Positions 12,701 to 27,100 of a stretch of DNA of 64,000 nucleotides are shown here, in pieces. This stretch comes from Moringa oleifera. Its lineage: Eukaryota > Streptophyta > Magnoliopsida > Brassicales > Moringaceae. The translations under genes were made by a program, and so were the position numbers. Location of the stretch: contig JAJFZO010000168.1 in assembly GCA_021397835.1 (NCBI GenBank), forward strand, positions 1,426,001-1,490,000, read 5' to 3'. The notes beneath the pieces are model-generated. The model did not search any database, was not told the origin of the DNA, and saw only the letters and a list, made by a program, of their open reading frames with translations. Every line of letters begins with the position of its first letter. Position 1 is the stretch's first letter.

Positions 12701-15700
12701 TTTCAATCTCATATCACTCAGTTACGTTGGCTTCATGACGATGCTTCTCAAATGCTTAGTATTTTTCTGTTAAGCATAGTCAACCTCAGGCTTTCTTAAG
12801 ATTATATAACATCTGGAGATTGTTGTGCTTTTCATTTCTGAATAATGTGCACTCCATAACTAGGTTAACTTAACATTTCTTGTTATGCTGCATCTGCTAT
12901 TGGACCTATTCTGATAACACTATTTTTCTAAGCCCATTCAATACTTCCATCTGATATTTCATACTTTTCTACATTAGGGTTAACTTCAATTTGTACCCTA
13001 TGCTATGATTTTTAAGATGATCGATCATATATGGTGATGACTTACTAAAATTGTTTCTATAGTATTCTCACTGCAGAATTTATGCGTGCTTCAATACATG
13101 ATGTTGGAGATACAGATATGGTTATTTTGTCTAAAGCAAAAGCTAGAGCTTCCAATTTGTCCAGCGGAAAGGATGATGATGGAGTAAGCCTAATCACATA
13201 TGCTTCTACTTTTGAAATAAAATCCTTCCTTTTGTTGTGTAAAGACTACTATTGTCAAGTAAAAAGCTGTATCTCTGACATGAAATCTCATAATCACTTA
13301 CGTTAGTCATGAATAAGGCTCTTATCAATAGAATGAAATATGTTTGACATAAATATGGGATCATCAAGCACTGTCTTGTCTGAGTTTTCTTTTTTATTCT
13401 ATTAGCATGCCTGGATCATTCTTATCAGAACCCACCTTTCGCATGAAAGTTTTCAGAACTAACTTGGATGTTTCTTTTGAAGATTGGAAAGATGCATGTG
13501 GTTTCGAACTTTTGTAAATTATGAAATCATAAAGAGATTTACTCTGAACCTCTGAAATCAAGTAATATAAGAACTATCACATCATTTGGGGTACGAAACT
13601 TTTCCTTGATGGGATTAAAGTCTGCTTTAATTTCAAACATTTTGAAGTTCAAAAGTCCTTTCAACGGAAGAAGGAAAGAATCTGCACTGAATATGATTTC
13701 CGTTCATTGAAGGGCTTTTGATGGAGTGGAAACTTCCATTTGTGTAGTTAAAAATAAATGGTTCAACATATTAGTTTTGTGTACAAGGCATTTTATCTTG
13801 GTTTTATTAAAAAAAAAAATCAGAAGCAAAGAGATCGAATTAGTATATATATTGAGTACCGAGGTAGTGCTGCCCTGTACAGTTGATTAGTTAGTTAGAT
13901 GGTAGGAGTTCTAAGAACTACACCAAATTTATCCAATTTATACCATAATTACCTGTCAGCCATAAGTTCAATAGCAGCCTCCATCAATCCTTGCTCAACA
14001 TTAGTGGAGTTTCCACCCATTTAAAAGCCTTTCTGTTCCTCTCCCTTCACATCACCTAAAAAATAGTTACTGCAATTAATGTGGTAATTTTCCTCTTGGC
14101 TTTAAACACATGGATCCTCTTTCAGGATTCTAACTCCTCTGCAACTGAACCAGAGACCACCCACTGCTGCCTCAAAACGGAAAGTGTACTGTGCCAAATA
14201 TTCTTAGACCAGCAGCACCAACCGACTCCCCTTGCATCTTACTAAGAAAGTATCTATTTGCATTACGTTTCTCCTTCTTTGTAAGGCATTTTATTTTGTT
14301 AATGAGGAGGACTTTTGGAATTGAGTTCCTTATGTAACTAACTATACTTATACTAGGGCGGCACATCCTTGGTTCTTATGTAAATAAATTTGTTTTAATT
14401 ATTAACAAAAAGTCAGGTTTATTCATTGAAATTCAAAGATAGGCTGAAGAATTTTGTGCAGGCAATGCATAAATTGCCTTGACATTGCAATGCAGTAATT
14501 GTAAGTACATAGAAGTCTCTAGTTCTGCCTTTCATTTCTATATGCATTACTGGGATTGGGGCAATGATGTAAAACTGTTTTGCTCATCCCTGTATTTTTT
14601 GTTTTTTTGAAAGACCCGGTTTTCCAACTTATTTATTTTTTGTGTTGATCTATGTTTATGACTGGGTCATGGTATTGCCCTTCTATATATTAATAGTCAG
14701 GAACTTTCCATCTGATTATGTGTGTAGTTCTTTAATATGTCCGCGAAAAAGGATGGAAAGCCTAACATACAAAAAAATGTCAGGTGACTACATCTTACTT
14801 TATATTTGAAGCTTTTACCATCCAATTGGTCTCAAGTAGAATGGCAATGAGTTGCTGTACGGTCTTTTGAACTTAACACATGGGTCTAAATGAATCACTT
14901 GTAGGCTAGATCCGGGTTTGAATCCCTCAGAAGGGTTTCCTATTTGTTAACCTCAGGCCTTAAGGAATGGGTCCCTCATCCGTTAGTCAGATTCTCAACT
15001 CGGATACTTTGGGTATTAAAAAAAATAGTTGAACTTTAGAAAATTAATGAAATAAAATGGAAAGAATGATAAAAGACTCATCTAAATAAAATTGAAGAAA
15101 AGAATAACAATAAGTGACTTTAATTTACAGAAGTCCTAGAATACTTGTGACAATGTAGTGAATCTGCTGAAGGCACCAGATTTTGCTTTTTATTTTTAAA
15201 AAACTTTCAAACTTTTGTGTGTTCTTTTACAGTTAAAAAGTACTCGATGCTACTCATCTCGAATTTCACTAATAGATTTTCTACCATACTGTGGAAAGGA
15301 ATTATTGGTTAATAAAGGTAGTCGTGATTTCCTTCTTCTGGAGGTTGATTATGTGTTGGCTCATCTTTAGAAGTGTTTCTTCATTACCCTTAATTTTCCT
15401 TTTCCAAAGAAATTCTTTCAATTTCATCTGTAAATCATGCCCCATGTTGGTAATACTCTTGTATTCGTCCCTTAGGCATGATCTTTTTACTTATCATGAA
15501 CTCTGACAGTGGCGTGGTTCTCTTATGACATCTTGCATGTCCTTATTTGTTTTTTTCTCTTTTTATTTTTCTAATTTTATTATGCCTGCTGTCAATGGAC
15601 TTTCAGAACTATGCAAGGCATTCTTATCAAAAATAAAGCATGCATGGTGTTACTGCATAAGAACTGATAACTGAGGTGCCATCTTTGTAGGTTAAGTTGG

Positions 15701-18700
15701 ACGAGGATGAAACCTCTAGTTTACGAGATCGTCTTCTTCCTCTCATAATTGGGTTGCTAAGAACAGTAAGTGATTTTCTGTAGCTTTTTCTCCGTGATGT
15801 TTTTATTGCTTATGGAGTTGAATTTTATTGTCGAAGATTTAATACTATTTGGCTACAAGCTTTCAGCAACTACTTTGTTTTATATGTTTCTCTCTATTCT
15901 TCCTTAAATGCACTGATACTATTGAGTAAATCTCAGTTAGATAGCACTTGAATGGTCCAAATTCCCTGAACATCCTTTTGGTACTATAGGGAGCCAGAAT
16001 TGCACAAGTTAAACCTCTGATATGATGATTCAATCTGAGAGCTATGATGTTTATTTATTTCTAGTTTGAGTGTCCATATTGTATGGAAGCTTTGACCTTT
16101 AGAATCAAAATACCAACAGATATGTGAAAAACAAGATTCATTGAGAGAGAGAACATAATTACATATACTACTGGAGATAGATGGTTCTGTGAGCATATTA
16201 GATGTGAAGAGCTACTGCCATTGTGAGAAGAATAAGATGAACTAAAGTTGTTTAATCTGAAATTTTACGTATTATGAATTTAAATATTTAAAACAACCAT
16301 TTTAATGGAAGTTTCTAGTCTTATGATTAATATTTCATGAGTCTGGTCGTGTATGATTATGTTTGAGATTCCTCAGGTTCTAAGGGGTTTCCCTTTCTGG
16401 CCTGATATTTCAATAGTGTTATAGCTATAGTGTCAAAATTGAAATTAGGAAAAAAAAAAAAAAAAACTCTAGGACAAAAGCATAAGTAGCTCCTTACAAT
16501 TGCAGCCATAATATTTTATTGAATGTTTATGATTAATATGGGAGAATTAACCTTCAAACTTTTATCTGAAATAGAATGTGTATTATGTCAAATCTGATGC
16601 ATATCTAAAATCAGAATTCCAGACCAAGTTTACTGTTTCTCCCTGAATGATATGTTTACTGATGTCAGTATATTGTACCGTAATCACGGAAGGTTTGCAT
16701 AAATAGGAAGAAGAGAACTTTAAGTCAAAAACTTAGAGAGTCTTGGAAAACGGAGTTAAAACTAATGAATCATTCTTTTCGAAGTAACAAGAATAGCCTT
16801 GTTCATTATGCTGGGCTGACTGATGTGATTAGCAATGCATTTGATGCCTCCTATCATTGGAGTGATGTGGGATGACCTAGCTTCAGGTGCCGTTGTCATT
16901 TTGTTTTAAATGGAAGAATGGATTTCTGGCTTTGAGGCTTTGGAATAATGTACATCCTTTGTCTCATACAGATGGCATTCAAATGAAGGTTATTGCCTTA
17001 AATTGATGACCATTTTTTTTAAGAAACTTATGACAAAAAAACTCTAGATCTCTGAGTGTTTTCTGAAGATCTGAGAAGAATATGGAAAAGACTTCAGAAG
17101 AATATTTGGAAAGAATATGGAAAAGACTTAAGAAGAATATTTGGAAACCATTGGATTTAATTAGTGAAGATGGGCTCACCTCTGCATTTTGTGAATTATT
17201 CAGCATCTGCTGCATTTATGAATAATGAATTATGTACAAAAAGAAGCATGATTTCAAGTCAAATTTGGAGTTAATATGAAATTGTTGCTGACTTCCTTAC
17301 CATCTATTGAATAGCTTTTGTTGCATAGTTGGATGCTGGCTAGGATTGTTGTATGGCCCTTGTGTTGTCCACATGCTATGTCTTGCAAATTATGAGTTGT
17401 GAAGATAGGCGTTTTAATTTTTAAGGCTCATTCAAGAAAATAATCACCTTCTAAAATATGTTTGTTGCAGTTCACAAAATATTAGGAATGGCAAATCCAC
17501 TATTTCTATGTTACTTTTTCCGTTGCTTTGATCCTATGTATTCATTTAACATTCTTTTCTGATTTTGAATGGAGTTTGGTGCTTATTAGGTAAATTCTCA
17601 TACAAAATTGGCTGCTTTCAGGCCAGGCTTCCCTCTGTATTGAGGATATACCGTGACACGCTTACTGCTGATATGAAAACTGCTATTAAGACTGTAGTCG
17701 CAGAGCTGCTACCTGTTCTTGTTGCTCGACCATTGGAGTCAGATTTCTCATCTGGCGAGCGAACAGTAGAGGCAGATGGTGAGAAGTTCATCATATGAAA
17801 CCCTTTTATGGATATATTCATATGGTGATTAATGATCAATTTATTGGCATGGCTAACATACTTGGTACTTGGAAGTCTTTGGGATGAACTTGATTAATTT
17901 TTTTCACTTTTTCAAATTTTCAGAGGGTACCAGTCCCTTCCTAAAGCAGTTTTGGAACAAAAGACAAAGGATCTTTTTTTTTTTTTAATCCATAATTTGG
18001 TTCTCCATTTCTATTTGCAAGGCTCTTATCTCTCTCTCTCTTAAGAAAATTTAACATACTCTGCCAAATAATAAAGATGATCACCCCAGGAGCGCATTAT
18101 TATATAATGTAAAACTGAAAGCACATTTCATCTCTGAATTTTCGTAAACCCTCATAGCCTACCCCAGTGACAGGGATGGACTGGCTAGGAACAAAGTCCT
18201 GCATTCAAGCTGTTGGGTAATGTTTTCAAAAAACAGGAACTCGGGATGTTCTTAGGGATTGTCTTGTCAGATTATGGTTAGCTCTTGAAGTTTACCATGT
18301 GTGGGTGGGTATAAGAAGTGCTCCTACCTTTGGTTGGTTGTCATTGTTAAAAAGGAGGAAAAAAAAAAAACAAATCTGTGAGTTTTTAAAATCAAAGTGA
18401 GATATAGTAGGCAATGGCACAGCTATCTGGATATCTATGCCATCATGTCAGAGTTATGCTACAATTTTCTAGAAAGAATATATATTTTGCATTTCTGTTC
18501 TGTTGTTCTTGATCTTTATAATTTATTCCTTGGTGATGCAGGCGGAGGCTCATCACTTGCTAGTAAGTTAAGGAGCCTGTCATCTGAAAGCTTTGTTCAC
18601 CTTTTAGGTGCTATATTTAAGATTGTACAGGTAATGTATACACTTCCACTCTGAGCATTTGCTTCTTGACGTTTCAGTTGTAGATTATGAAGGGTCTGCC

Positions 18701-21052
18701 TTCCTTATCTTCCATGAATTCCCATATGCATACTCATAATTAAATATGATGGAGCAGTTTGTAGCAGTTAAATCCAGCAATTTGATGAATGGGATTCTAT
18801 CCTAAAGAATTGAGGCTGAATAGTATTGTATATCATGGGTTTCCAGGCGCAACTGCACCTTTTACCTATAGCCAAGCAATGGATGCAGGGAATGGCATCT
18901 TGTTGGGTACATAAGGTTTCTTGTGAAAGTTGTTTAATGTATTGTATCTGTTTTAGTTAGCTTCCAACCAGAGGTAGAAAATGATATACTTCCGAGTTGA
19001 TATCTGGAAATCCTTAGTGGGGTGTGCGTCTGTGTGTATTAAATATTCAAATGTAAATACATAATAATAAATTTGGGTTGGCAGCTAATAGGTTAGGCCT
19101 CTCCAACCCTAGCCTAGCGCAATCTTAAAAGTCCCACAGCCCTAACTTGCCCATAGTTTGGATTGGGGTAGCTGAATATAGAAGGGTCTGGCAATATGGG
19201 TTCTTTGGACCAGTCTTGAAAATTTTGGTGCCATGAAAGCTTGATTGATTTTGGTTTTGATTACCTCATGTTATTTGTATGCTAGATAAGCTTTAAATTC
19301 TTATGAATGGATGGTCGTTAATGTGGTGATTTGTTGCTTTACATGAATTTGTAGACGTTTTATTTTCCTTTACAACACTTACTACTTAGATGTAATATGA
19401 TTTCATTTCTTTTAGTGAATGCAGGCACATTTAGTTCGGTCTGCTGAAGTTAAAAAGGCCATTGAGTGGATCATGTGCAATCTGGATGGTCACTATGCTG
19501 CTGAGTCAGTTGCAGCTGCTATTGCCCTAGGTGCTGCAGCTGCAGAAACAGCTGAAGAGACTGATATTCAGGCTGGTACCCATCTGCCATATTCACCTCT
19601 AAGAAATGCTGCAAAAGGCCCTTCATTCCAGGGGAAGGCAAATGATGCATTAAGCGCTGCAAATATTTCAAGAAATTTCAGGTTTCATTCTTGTTCTATT
19701 TGTGTTTTATCATGTTGTTAACATGTTTCCAAGTGTAAATGCTAAATACTTTCCTCCTATAATATTGTTTAGTTTTGGATTGTGCTTTTGACTATTTGGT
19801 AAGGAATAGGCAGAATGGATGAGGATTTCTATGTGGTTGGAGTAATAAGAAAACACCAAAGAAAGGTCTTAGGTGAGTGTGAGTCTGTAGAATAACCTAA
19901 ACTCTGATTAGGATGTCGAATCCAAAGTGGAAATAAAGGAACTATTTTTTTTTTATAGAAAGAAATAGAGTTACTGTAATGGCACATTCCTATCTGAACC
20001 ACGTCAAACAATGTGAATAGACTTGAAATAGTAGTCATGAGTTCATATTACCATCTGTTAGATAAGGAGAATCTTGCATCTGATTAAAAAAAAGAAAAAA
20101 AAAACAGAGAGAGAGAGTATTGCCATGTGAGCAGACCAGTATCTTTGTCCCTCAAAGAAGCATAAAAGAAAGACTCTTAAGGAAGCTTCTCGGAATTTAA
20201 CTGTGCTTATCGAGGTTTGGGCAGTAGAGCCAGCCTTGGTGTGACTTTATTGTTCCTGTGAGGGTTCTATCCATCTACTTCATCATCAAACATTGGCCAA
20301 ATTTAGGACGGAGGTTTTGATGGAGACTGTTGATCACCAAAAATTCTTGCTTTTCTTTTCTATGGTCATGGAAACAAATGTGCTAATATATGGATTAAGT
20401 GCTTGTTCATCCGGTCTTCTTTCATTTCTGGTAATTTAAGGTAGGAAGAAAAACCTATACTGCTGCTCGCGCTTAAAGGATATGCTGCATGCAGTCATTT
20501 CAGACCATTAAGATTACTGTTCTGATGCTAGAGAAAAATAATAGATTTCGAAAAAGAAATTAGATTTATGTAGCTTAAAGTTTTCTGAACATAGATTAGG
20601 ATATTATTAGGATCCTTTTAAATACTATTGTTACTATCCAATTTTCCTTTCTAAGTTAGGATTTATATTAAAAATTTGATCATGGACTACTATTTAGCTT
20701 CCTTTTCTTTTACGATCATCCTTAGTAATATATAGATATGTAAGATCTTGTTGATTGAATTGGTGAAGTAATAAGATTTAGACTTTTTTGTTTCATGCAC
20801 AAAAGAAATTTATTTACAAATGCACAAAATGGGTGGTGCCATTGGAGCACAGGAACTATTAATTACAGGACACAAAATTCTATGGTATCCATTAGATCCT
20901 CCATATATCCCTATGCCATAGATGTAGCATATGTTGCTATCTTTCTTTAATTGCCAAAATCGAGCTTCCTAGCCTGCCAAAAGCTTTTAGTTTCTATCCC
21001 TCCATGCTAGCCAAAAGTTAATTCAATGGCACTGGGCATTGCTCCTCCACAC

Positions 21053-21111
<59 letters not shown>

Positions 21112-24100
21112 TTCTCTCACTGGCCATGGATACCAGTCCAAGTCTAAGTTTCATTAATTATTGACCTAGAAACTACCCAATTGATGCCAATAACTAAACT
21201 GGTCATTTCCCTGGCTTTTTGTCTATTGGACACAATAGTGATTGCTACACTGGCTTAGCATCTCTCTTGCACAGATAACACCAGTTAACTAAATTCTTTC
21301 CCTTTTTTCTTCAATTGTCTTATGGTTACAATTTTCTTAGTGAAGCCTCCCAAGGTAAAAAGGCCACCTTAGGAGGAGCATTTTCTTCCAGATGGTTTTC
21401 CAAGGGAAGTTAGTATTGCTTTTCTTTTTTTCTTTCTCTACCAGCACCAGAATATCCAGGGCAAGGATCCTTATGCATCTTATTTAGTAATGTTGGAAAA
21501 TGCATGTAATTGACTAACCTGCCAATGCCCCCCTAAATCATGTTTGTTTAGAAAAATGTAGTAAAATTATTGAATCAATCAAATGCAGAACTTAATGTTT
21601 AGTTCAGTTCAGAAAGAGAGAGGGGGGGGCACAAAAAGCATTAAATAGAGTTGGAATTGACTCCTCCATATCACATTTCTGAAATAAAAGATTCTACATC
21701 ATATGATTTTCTTTGGAATGAATATCAATAGTGTATCCAAGATATTGGTGCTATACTGCAAATAATTGTCAGTATCTCAACATTTTGCTTATATCACAAT
21801 AAGAATCCCTGATATTTTAGATGTATCACAGCACTAATGATATTCTGGATATTTCTCATGAAAATTTGTTAAAATTTTTTGTTAGTAGTGTTTTATGTTA
21901 AGAGCTCCAGGAAACTCAATGTTTATTCTGGAATTTTGTTTTTTTTTTTTTTTTTCCATATCAGGGCATTGTAATAGTTCTCCTGATTGTCTGGAAGTTT
22001 GTATTAGTAACATTTCTCCAATGACAAGATCACTTGTGACTGGGATTTTAAGTGGCCTTAGCATTATCTGTAGTCAAAGTTGGTTGATATACTGTTGTTG
22101 GCTATTTTCTTTGCTTCTTTCAACTTCACATTTGTTTATATTTGTATTTGTCTGCTTTATAGTCATAAATAATGTGCTGTCATAGCCGCTCTATGTTCCT
22201 GTTGCTTGCGTCTTTCATAGAATAAAAGAACTTTTTTCATTTATATACGGGGCTTTTTGTTTATCAAGCAACATTCTGCTACACCGAGACCTATATCAGA
22301 AGCATCATCAGATATTTTTAACATCCTGAAAGTATGTGATTTTCAACAGAGCTGATGTATTGAGAGAGAACACAGAAGCTGTGTTTGCAGCTTGTGATGC
22401 TGCTCATGGAAGATGGGCAAAGCTCCTTGGTGTCCGTGCTCTTTTACATCCCAAGTTGAGATTACAGGAGTTTTTAAGCATATATAACATCACCCAAGAA
22501 TTTGTGATTGCTACTGAGAAGGTATTCTTATTTATATCTTTCTGTGTCAAATCATATGAGATAATTTATTTGATTGGGCTTATAGTGTCATTGTATGCTA
22601 ACATAAACAGATTGGTGGAAGGTTGGGGTATAGCATTCGGGGAACACTCCAGTCCCAGGCCAAAGCTTTTGTTGACTTCCAGCATGAGTCTCGAGTGAGT
22701 TCTCATAACTGCGATAAATTCATTTGCTATCTCTCTATTTTTACCAGACTAATTTTACATTTGGCGGTTGTAGATGACAAAAATGAAGGCGGTGCTTGAC
22801 CAAGAAACATGGGCTGAAGTGGATGTTCCTGATGAATTTCAGGCCATTGTCAACTCCTTATTCTGTTCTGAAGCAGTGATTTCTGGGAATGGTGACAATG
22901 GTCAAGGTGATATGAGACAAACCCACAATGAGGTGGCCTCAAGCAATGATGGGTCTATTATGGCAGGCACTGGGCCTCATGATACTGAATTGCAGATTAG
23001 GCGAACTGATTCAAGTGAAGTATTTGCACATAATGCTGCTGAAATGAAATCCACACCCTCGGCTGAGGCAGTTGAAAGAAATAAAGCTGATAGTTTGCCT
23101 TATTCAGCTAGAAGTAACAATAGTAACCTGAAGGAACGTGGAAAATCTACCTCCCAAACCCTTTCTTATGGAGGTGTTGGCTATCACATGGTAAACTGGT
23201 TAGTTATCTTGTTTTATGTTTTCTATTCACATTGTATGGAGTTTCCTGCTCCTCCTTCCCTCTCTTTTTTCGTCATTTCATTCTGTGTTAAGGTGGTATT
23301 CCCAGTTTTGCCTCTGATCCCGTTATCAACTGTTGATTTCTTTTTAGGTGTCTTTCCATCTTTTGAGCATTTGAAGCTCCTTTTTATTTGTCATTTTTTT
23401 TCTTTTGATCTTGTATGCTTATCTATTATATTTAAACTCTGATCTTCTAGTGCCTTCATTTTGATGCTTCCTTCTTTATATTTTTGTCCCTAATAAAAGA
23501 AATTTCTGCTATAATTTAGTTTTTCTTTGGATTTCTTTTCAGTGGCTTAATGTTGCTGAAGATGTTGTCAGAGTACATTGATATGAATAACTTTTTGCCA
23601 GCGCTTTCCTCAGAAGTTGTTCATCGTGTTGTGGAGATTCTGAAGTTCTTCAATACCAGAACATGTCAGCTGGTTCTAGGTGCTGGTGCTATGCAGGTAG
23701 AAATTTGTATGCGCAACGTATCAAATTGTTCTTTTGAACGTTAAACTGCTGTGTGAGAGTGTTGAGTACATGGTTGATATCATTATAACTGTGTTCTTAT
23801 ATGTGCATGTTTGTCTGATCTGATTTCATTTCAGTGACTTTTCATGCAATTATTTGTCACCTAGAAACTATTGTAACCACTCAAAACTCATCTTTCTCCT
23901 TTCCTCTATGTTGTGTGTGTCACGATAGACACTTGACCAAGACTCGTGAGAATGTTGTTGGGTCTTATAAATGAATTGTTTTCCTCTGTTCTTGCTTGTT
24001 CATAACATATATACCCTAGTACAGTCTATGTTAGCAATGTTATATGTGTTAACTCATCAGACTAGGTAGTCTAATTGGCTCTATTTGAGATTGCAGGTCT

Positions 24101-27100
24101 CTGGATTGAAGTCCATTACTTCAAAACACTTGGCCTTGGCAAGCCAAGTCATCAGCTTCACATATGCTATTATTCCTGGTAGGTGATGATAAATTTATAG
24201 TCTGCTACTTTCGCAAAATTGTTTTTGGCACTTTTGTAGCATGTTGTCTGACAATCTATCAATTGATTCGCAATCTGCTGGAAATAAAATATTTTTTTCT
24301 TTGTTAAGTGTTACCCGAGCACTTGGCATATGGTATACTTGATCAATGTACTACATCTTGTTGTACACTAATATGTAATATTCTTTAAATTAGTGAAGGT
24401 GTTGATCTAAGTGTCCTTATGTATGTATCTTGTATGCATAATAAGAAGTGCCCATCTTTTGATATTGTTTTGCTTATAAAATGAATCTTAGTTGTGCAAG
24501 ATCTTCATGTACAATTACTTGGCACATATCTCTACGAATAGCAAATATACATGAATTTCTGAATGTCAATTGTAGATTTTTTTTTAAAATATAAAAATCT
24601 AAACAAAATAATGATAAGCTGTAAAGATTTTCTGTTGTCTTGATTGAGGAAGACTTTGAGACAGCATATGCTGTCAGCACACCTTTGCAAATTTTCTTTT
24701 CATATGCGCATTATTGATGCATGAGGCAGCAATTTTCTTCATCTTAAATATATTGATTTGACTTAGGATTAAATTTCATATACATTTTTATTTTCTGTTT
24801 GCTTGAGTTGAATATGAATCCAACAGTTTCTGAGTGGATTTATAATTTCATGTTTTCTATCTTGCTCCAAGAAATCAGAAGAATTCTTTTTCTGAAAGTA
24901 CCTGAGGCACGAAAGGCATTATTGTCATCAGAGATTGATCGTGTAGCTCAGGTATATATTTATACATGATTCCTTCTCTTATCTTCCATAGGGTTTTATG
25001 CTTTACATCTCCTTGGCTTCTCCCCCTCACTTCCCCCTTGTGGCTTATGTGGGTTTTAATAAGATTCAGTTTTGTGAACACTTGAATATAAGACATTGTT
25101 GTTTGATGTAATGAACTTCAATTGAAGTTACTTTCAAGAAAATCTAATAGCATGTTTGGTCAATACCCAATCTATTTTTTCTTATCATTGTTGCAACTTA
25201 CATTCTTTCTTTCACTGTTCACCCTACAATGGATTTTATTTAGTACTGCTCCTCTAGAAGTTGCACATTTAACCAGGATAGTAGATGTGTCACCCTTTAG
25301 TTAGTAGCCATGGTTTTCTCTGATCCAGGCTTGTTCATATGAAAAATGTTCTTCTGTCTGAAGAACCTTTTTTGATTCATTAATATGTGCATTTCTTTTT
25401 TTTTTTTTATCAGAAAATTTTAAGAATGCTCTATTTGATGGTGGCATGGTTCTTCTTATATCCAGGACTTTTTGATTGTCTTATAGTTAGTGTCTGCATG
25501 TTCAATCTACATGCCTCTCAACACCAACACTTTTTTTTTTTTTTGAACTTTCGATTTGAGCAGAGTTATAAGATCAGCTGTGCATTCTGCTTCTGTTTAT
25601 TCTTTTTTTTTTGGATAAAAAATATATTAGTGTATTTCTTTCTCGATATATGAGAAGTCGAAGAATCTTCTAGATCATCTGGTTTAATTTCTCAAAATTC
25701 AGGATTATAGGGTTCACCGGGATGAAATACATTCAAAGCTGGTTCAGATAATGAGAGAAAGATTGTTGGTTCACCTCCGTGGGCTGCCTCAAATTGTTGA
25801 GAGTTGGAATGGACCTGAAGATGCTGATTCACAACCCAGTCAATTTGCTCGATCACTTACGAAGGTAACGTATCTCATTGATTCACTAATTGCTTTGTCT
25901 TCCTTTCTTTTTCTTCATATTGTAGGTTTCCTTTGTTATTGCAATCTTTATACAGTGATTCTCTCCACATGATGATGAGAGCCTACATGAACGCACATCT
26001 ATCTAATGATTTAGGTAAAAAATGGTTCATGGTGTGTAGAAAGTATTGCTAGTATCCTGCATGATTCTTTTTCAAATTTTGTTTCCGTTTTTAATAAGAA
26101 AAAATTATTTGTAGATGCATTGATTTGAGATATGATACTGGAAAGTAGTCTATAAGCTAGAAATGACCAAATCATTTGCATTATGAGGAAACTATAACCT
26201 AGAAATCCCTTGGCACCCAGTTAAATAAGTTGAAATACTACTTCTGTTGACATACCTTTGAAAATAGAACATTAGTTCTGTATTTGTCACTTATAACGAA
26301 AAGAATTGCAGTTCATAACCCATAACAGACCTGTGTGAATGGGGAATATTGGAATATCTTTCTATGTATCAGTCAACCCATAAAATAAGTGGAGCTGGAG
26401 CTGGAGCTGGAGCTAGAGGCTGCCTGGCATTGCTAGGAGCCTTCAGAGTTTTGTAGAAAGTGTGATTGTATTTTTGTCAGTCTTGTGATGGATGCAAAGA
26501 ATGGTAACCACTGTTCTATTGATATTGGTTGTGAGCTAGACTTGTCAAGGTAGTAGCCACTGTTCTATTGATGTTGACTGTAAGCTAGACTTGTCAAGTT
26601 AGTAACCATCATTCAGTTGATATATTTATAATCTTGTGCTTGAAATTCTTAGAAACAAGGAAATGAATGGGCTAGCTAGCTATCTATGATTGGTCTTTTG
26701 AAAATATTGATTACTTAGATGTTTGCACTTAACTAAATGTCTTGTTGCAATTATAAATTCCATTAACATTTTTAAAAGAAAATTCCATCAGACTTCTGTG
26801 TCTACTTCAAAAAATTCTGGTTATGTGATGAAACTGACATACCTTGACTTTCGACCACCTTGACCAAATATAATCACGGTTCCTTATGAAACTACTTAAT
26901 CGTGTGTACTGAAGTGTATTTAAGCATCTGAGCTTGGAGGAGTATGTTGATTGGATAAAATTTATTTAATAGCATTTTTCTTTTAAATCTCTCTAAATTG
27001 GTAAAGAGATTTCTTCTTTTCTTGTTTTATCATATAAAACAATTTATCCATTGGACCTGATTAGTATTCCATCTCTTTCAGGAAGTTGGCTATCTTCAAC

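Noticed and set aside
18140..18375. A second SINE-like element ending in an A-rich run
   Set aside because: There is an A-rich 3' end, but no convincing B-box and no flanking duplication could be found.
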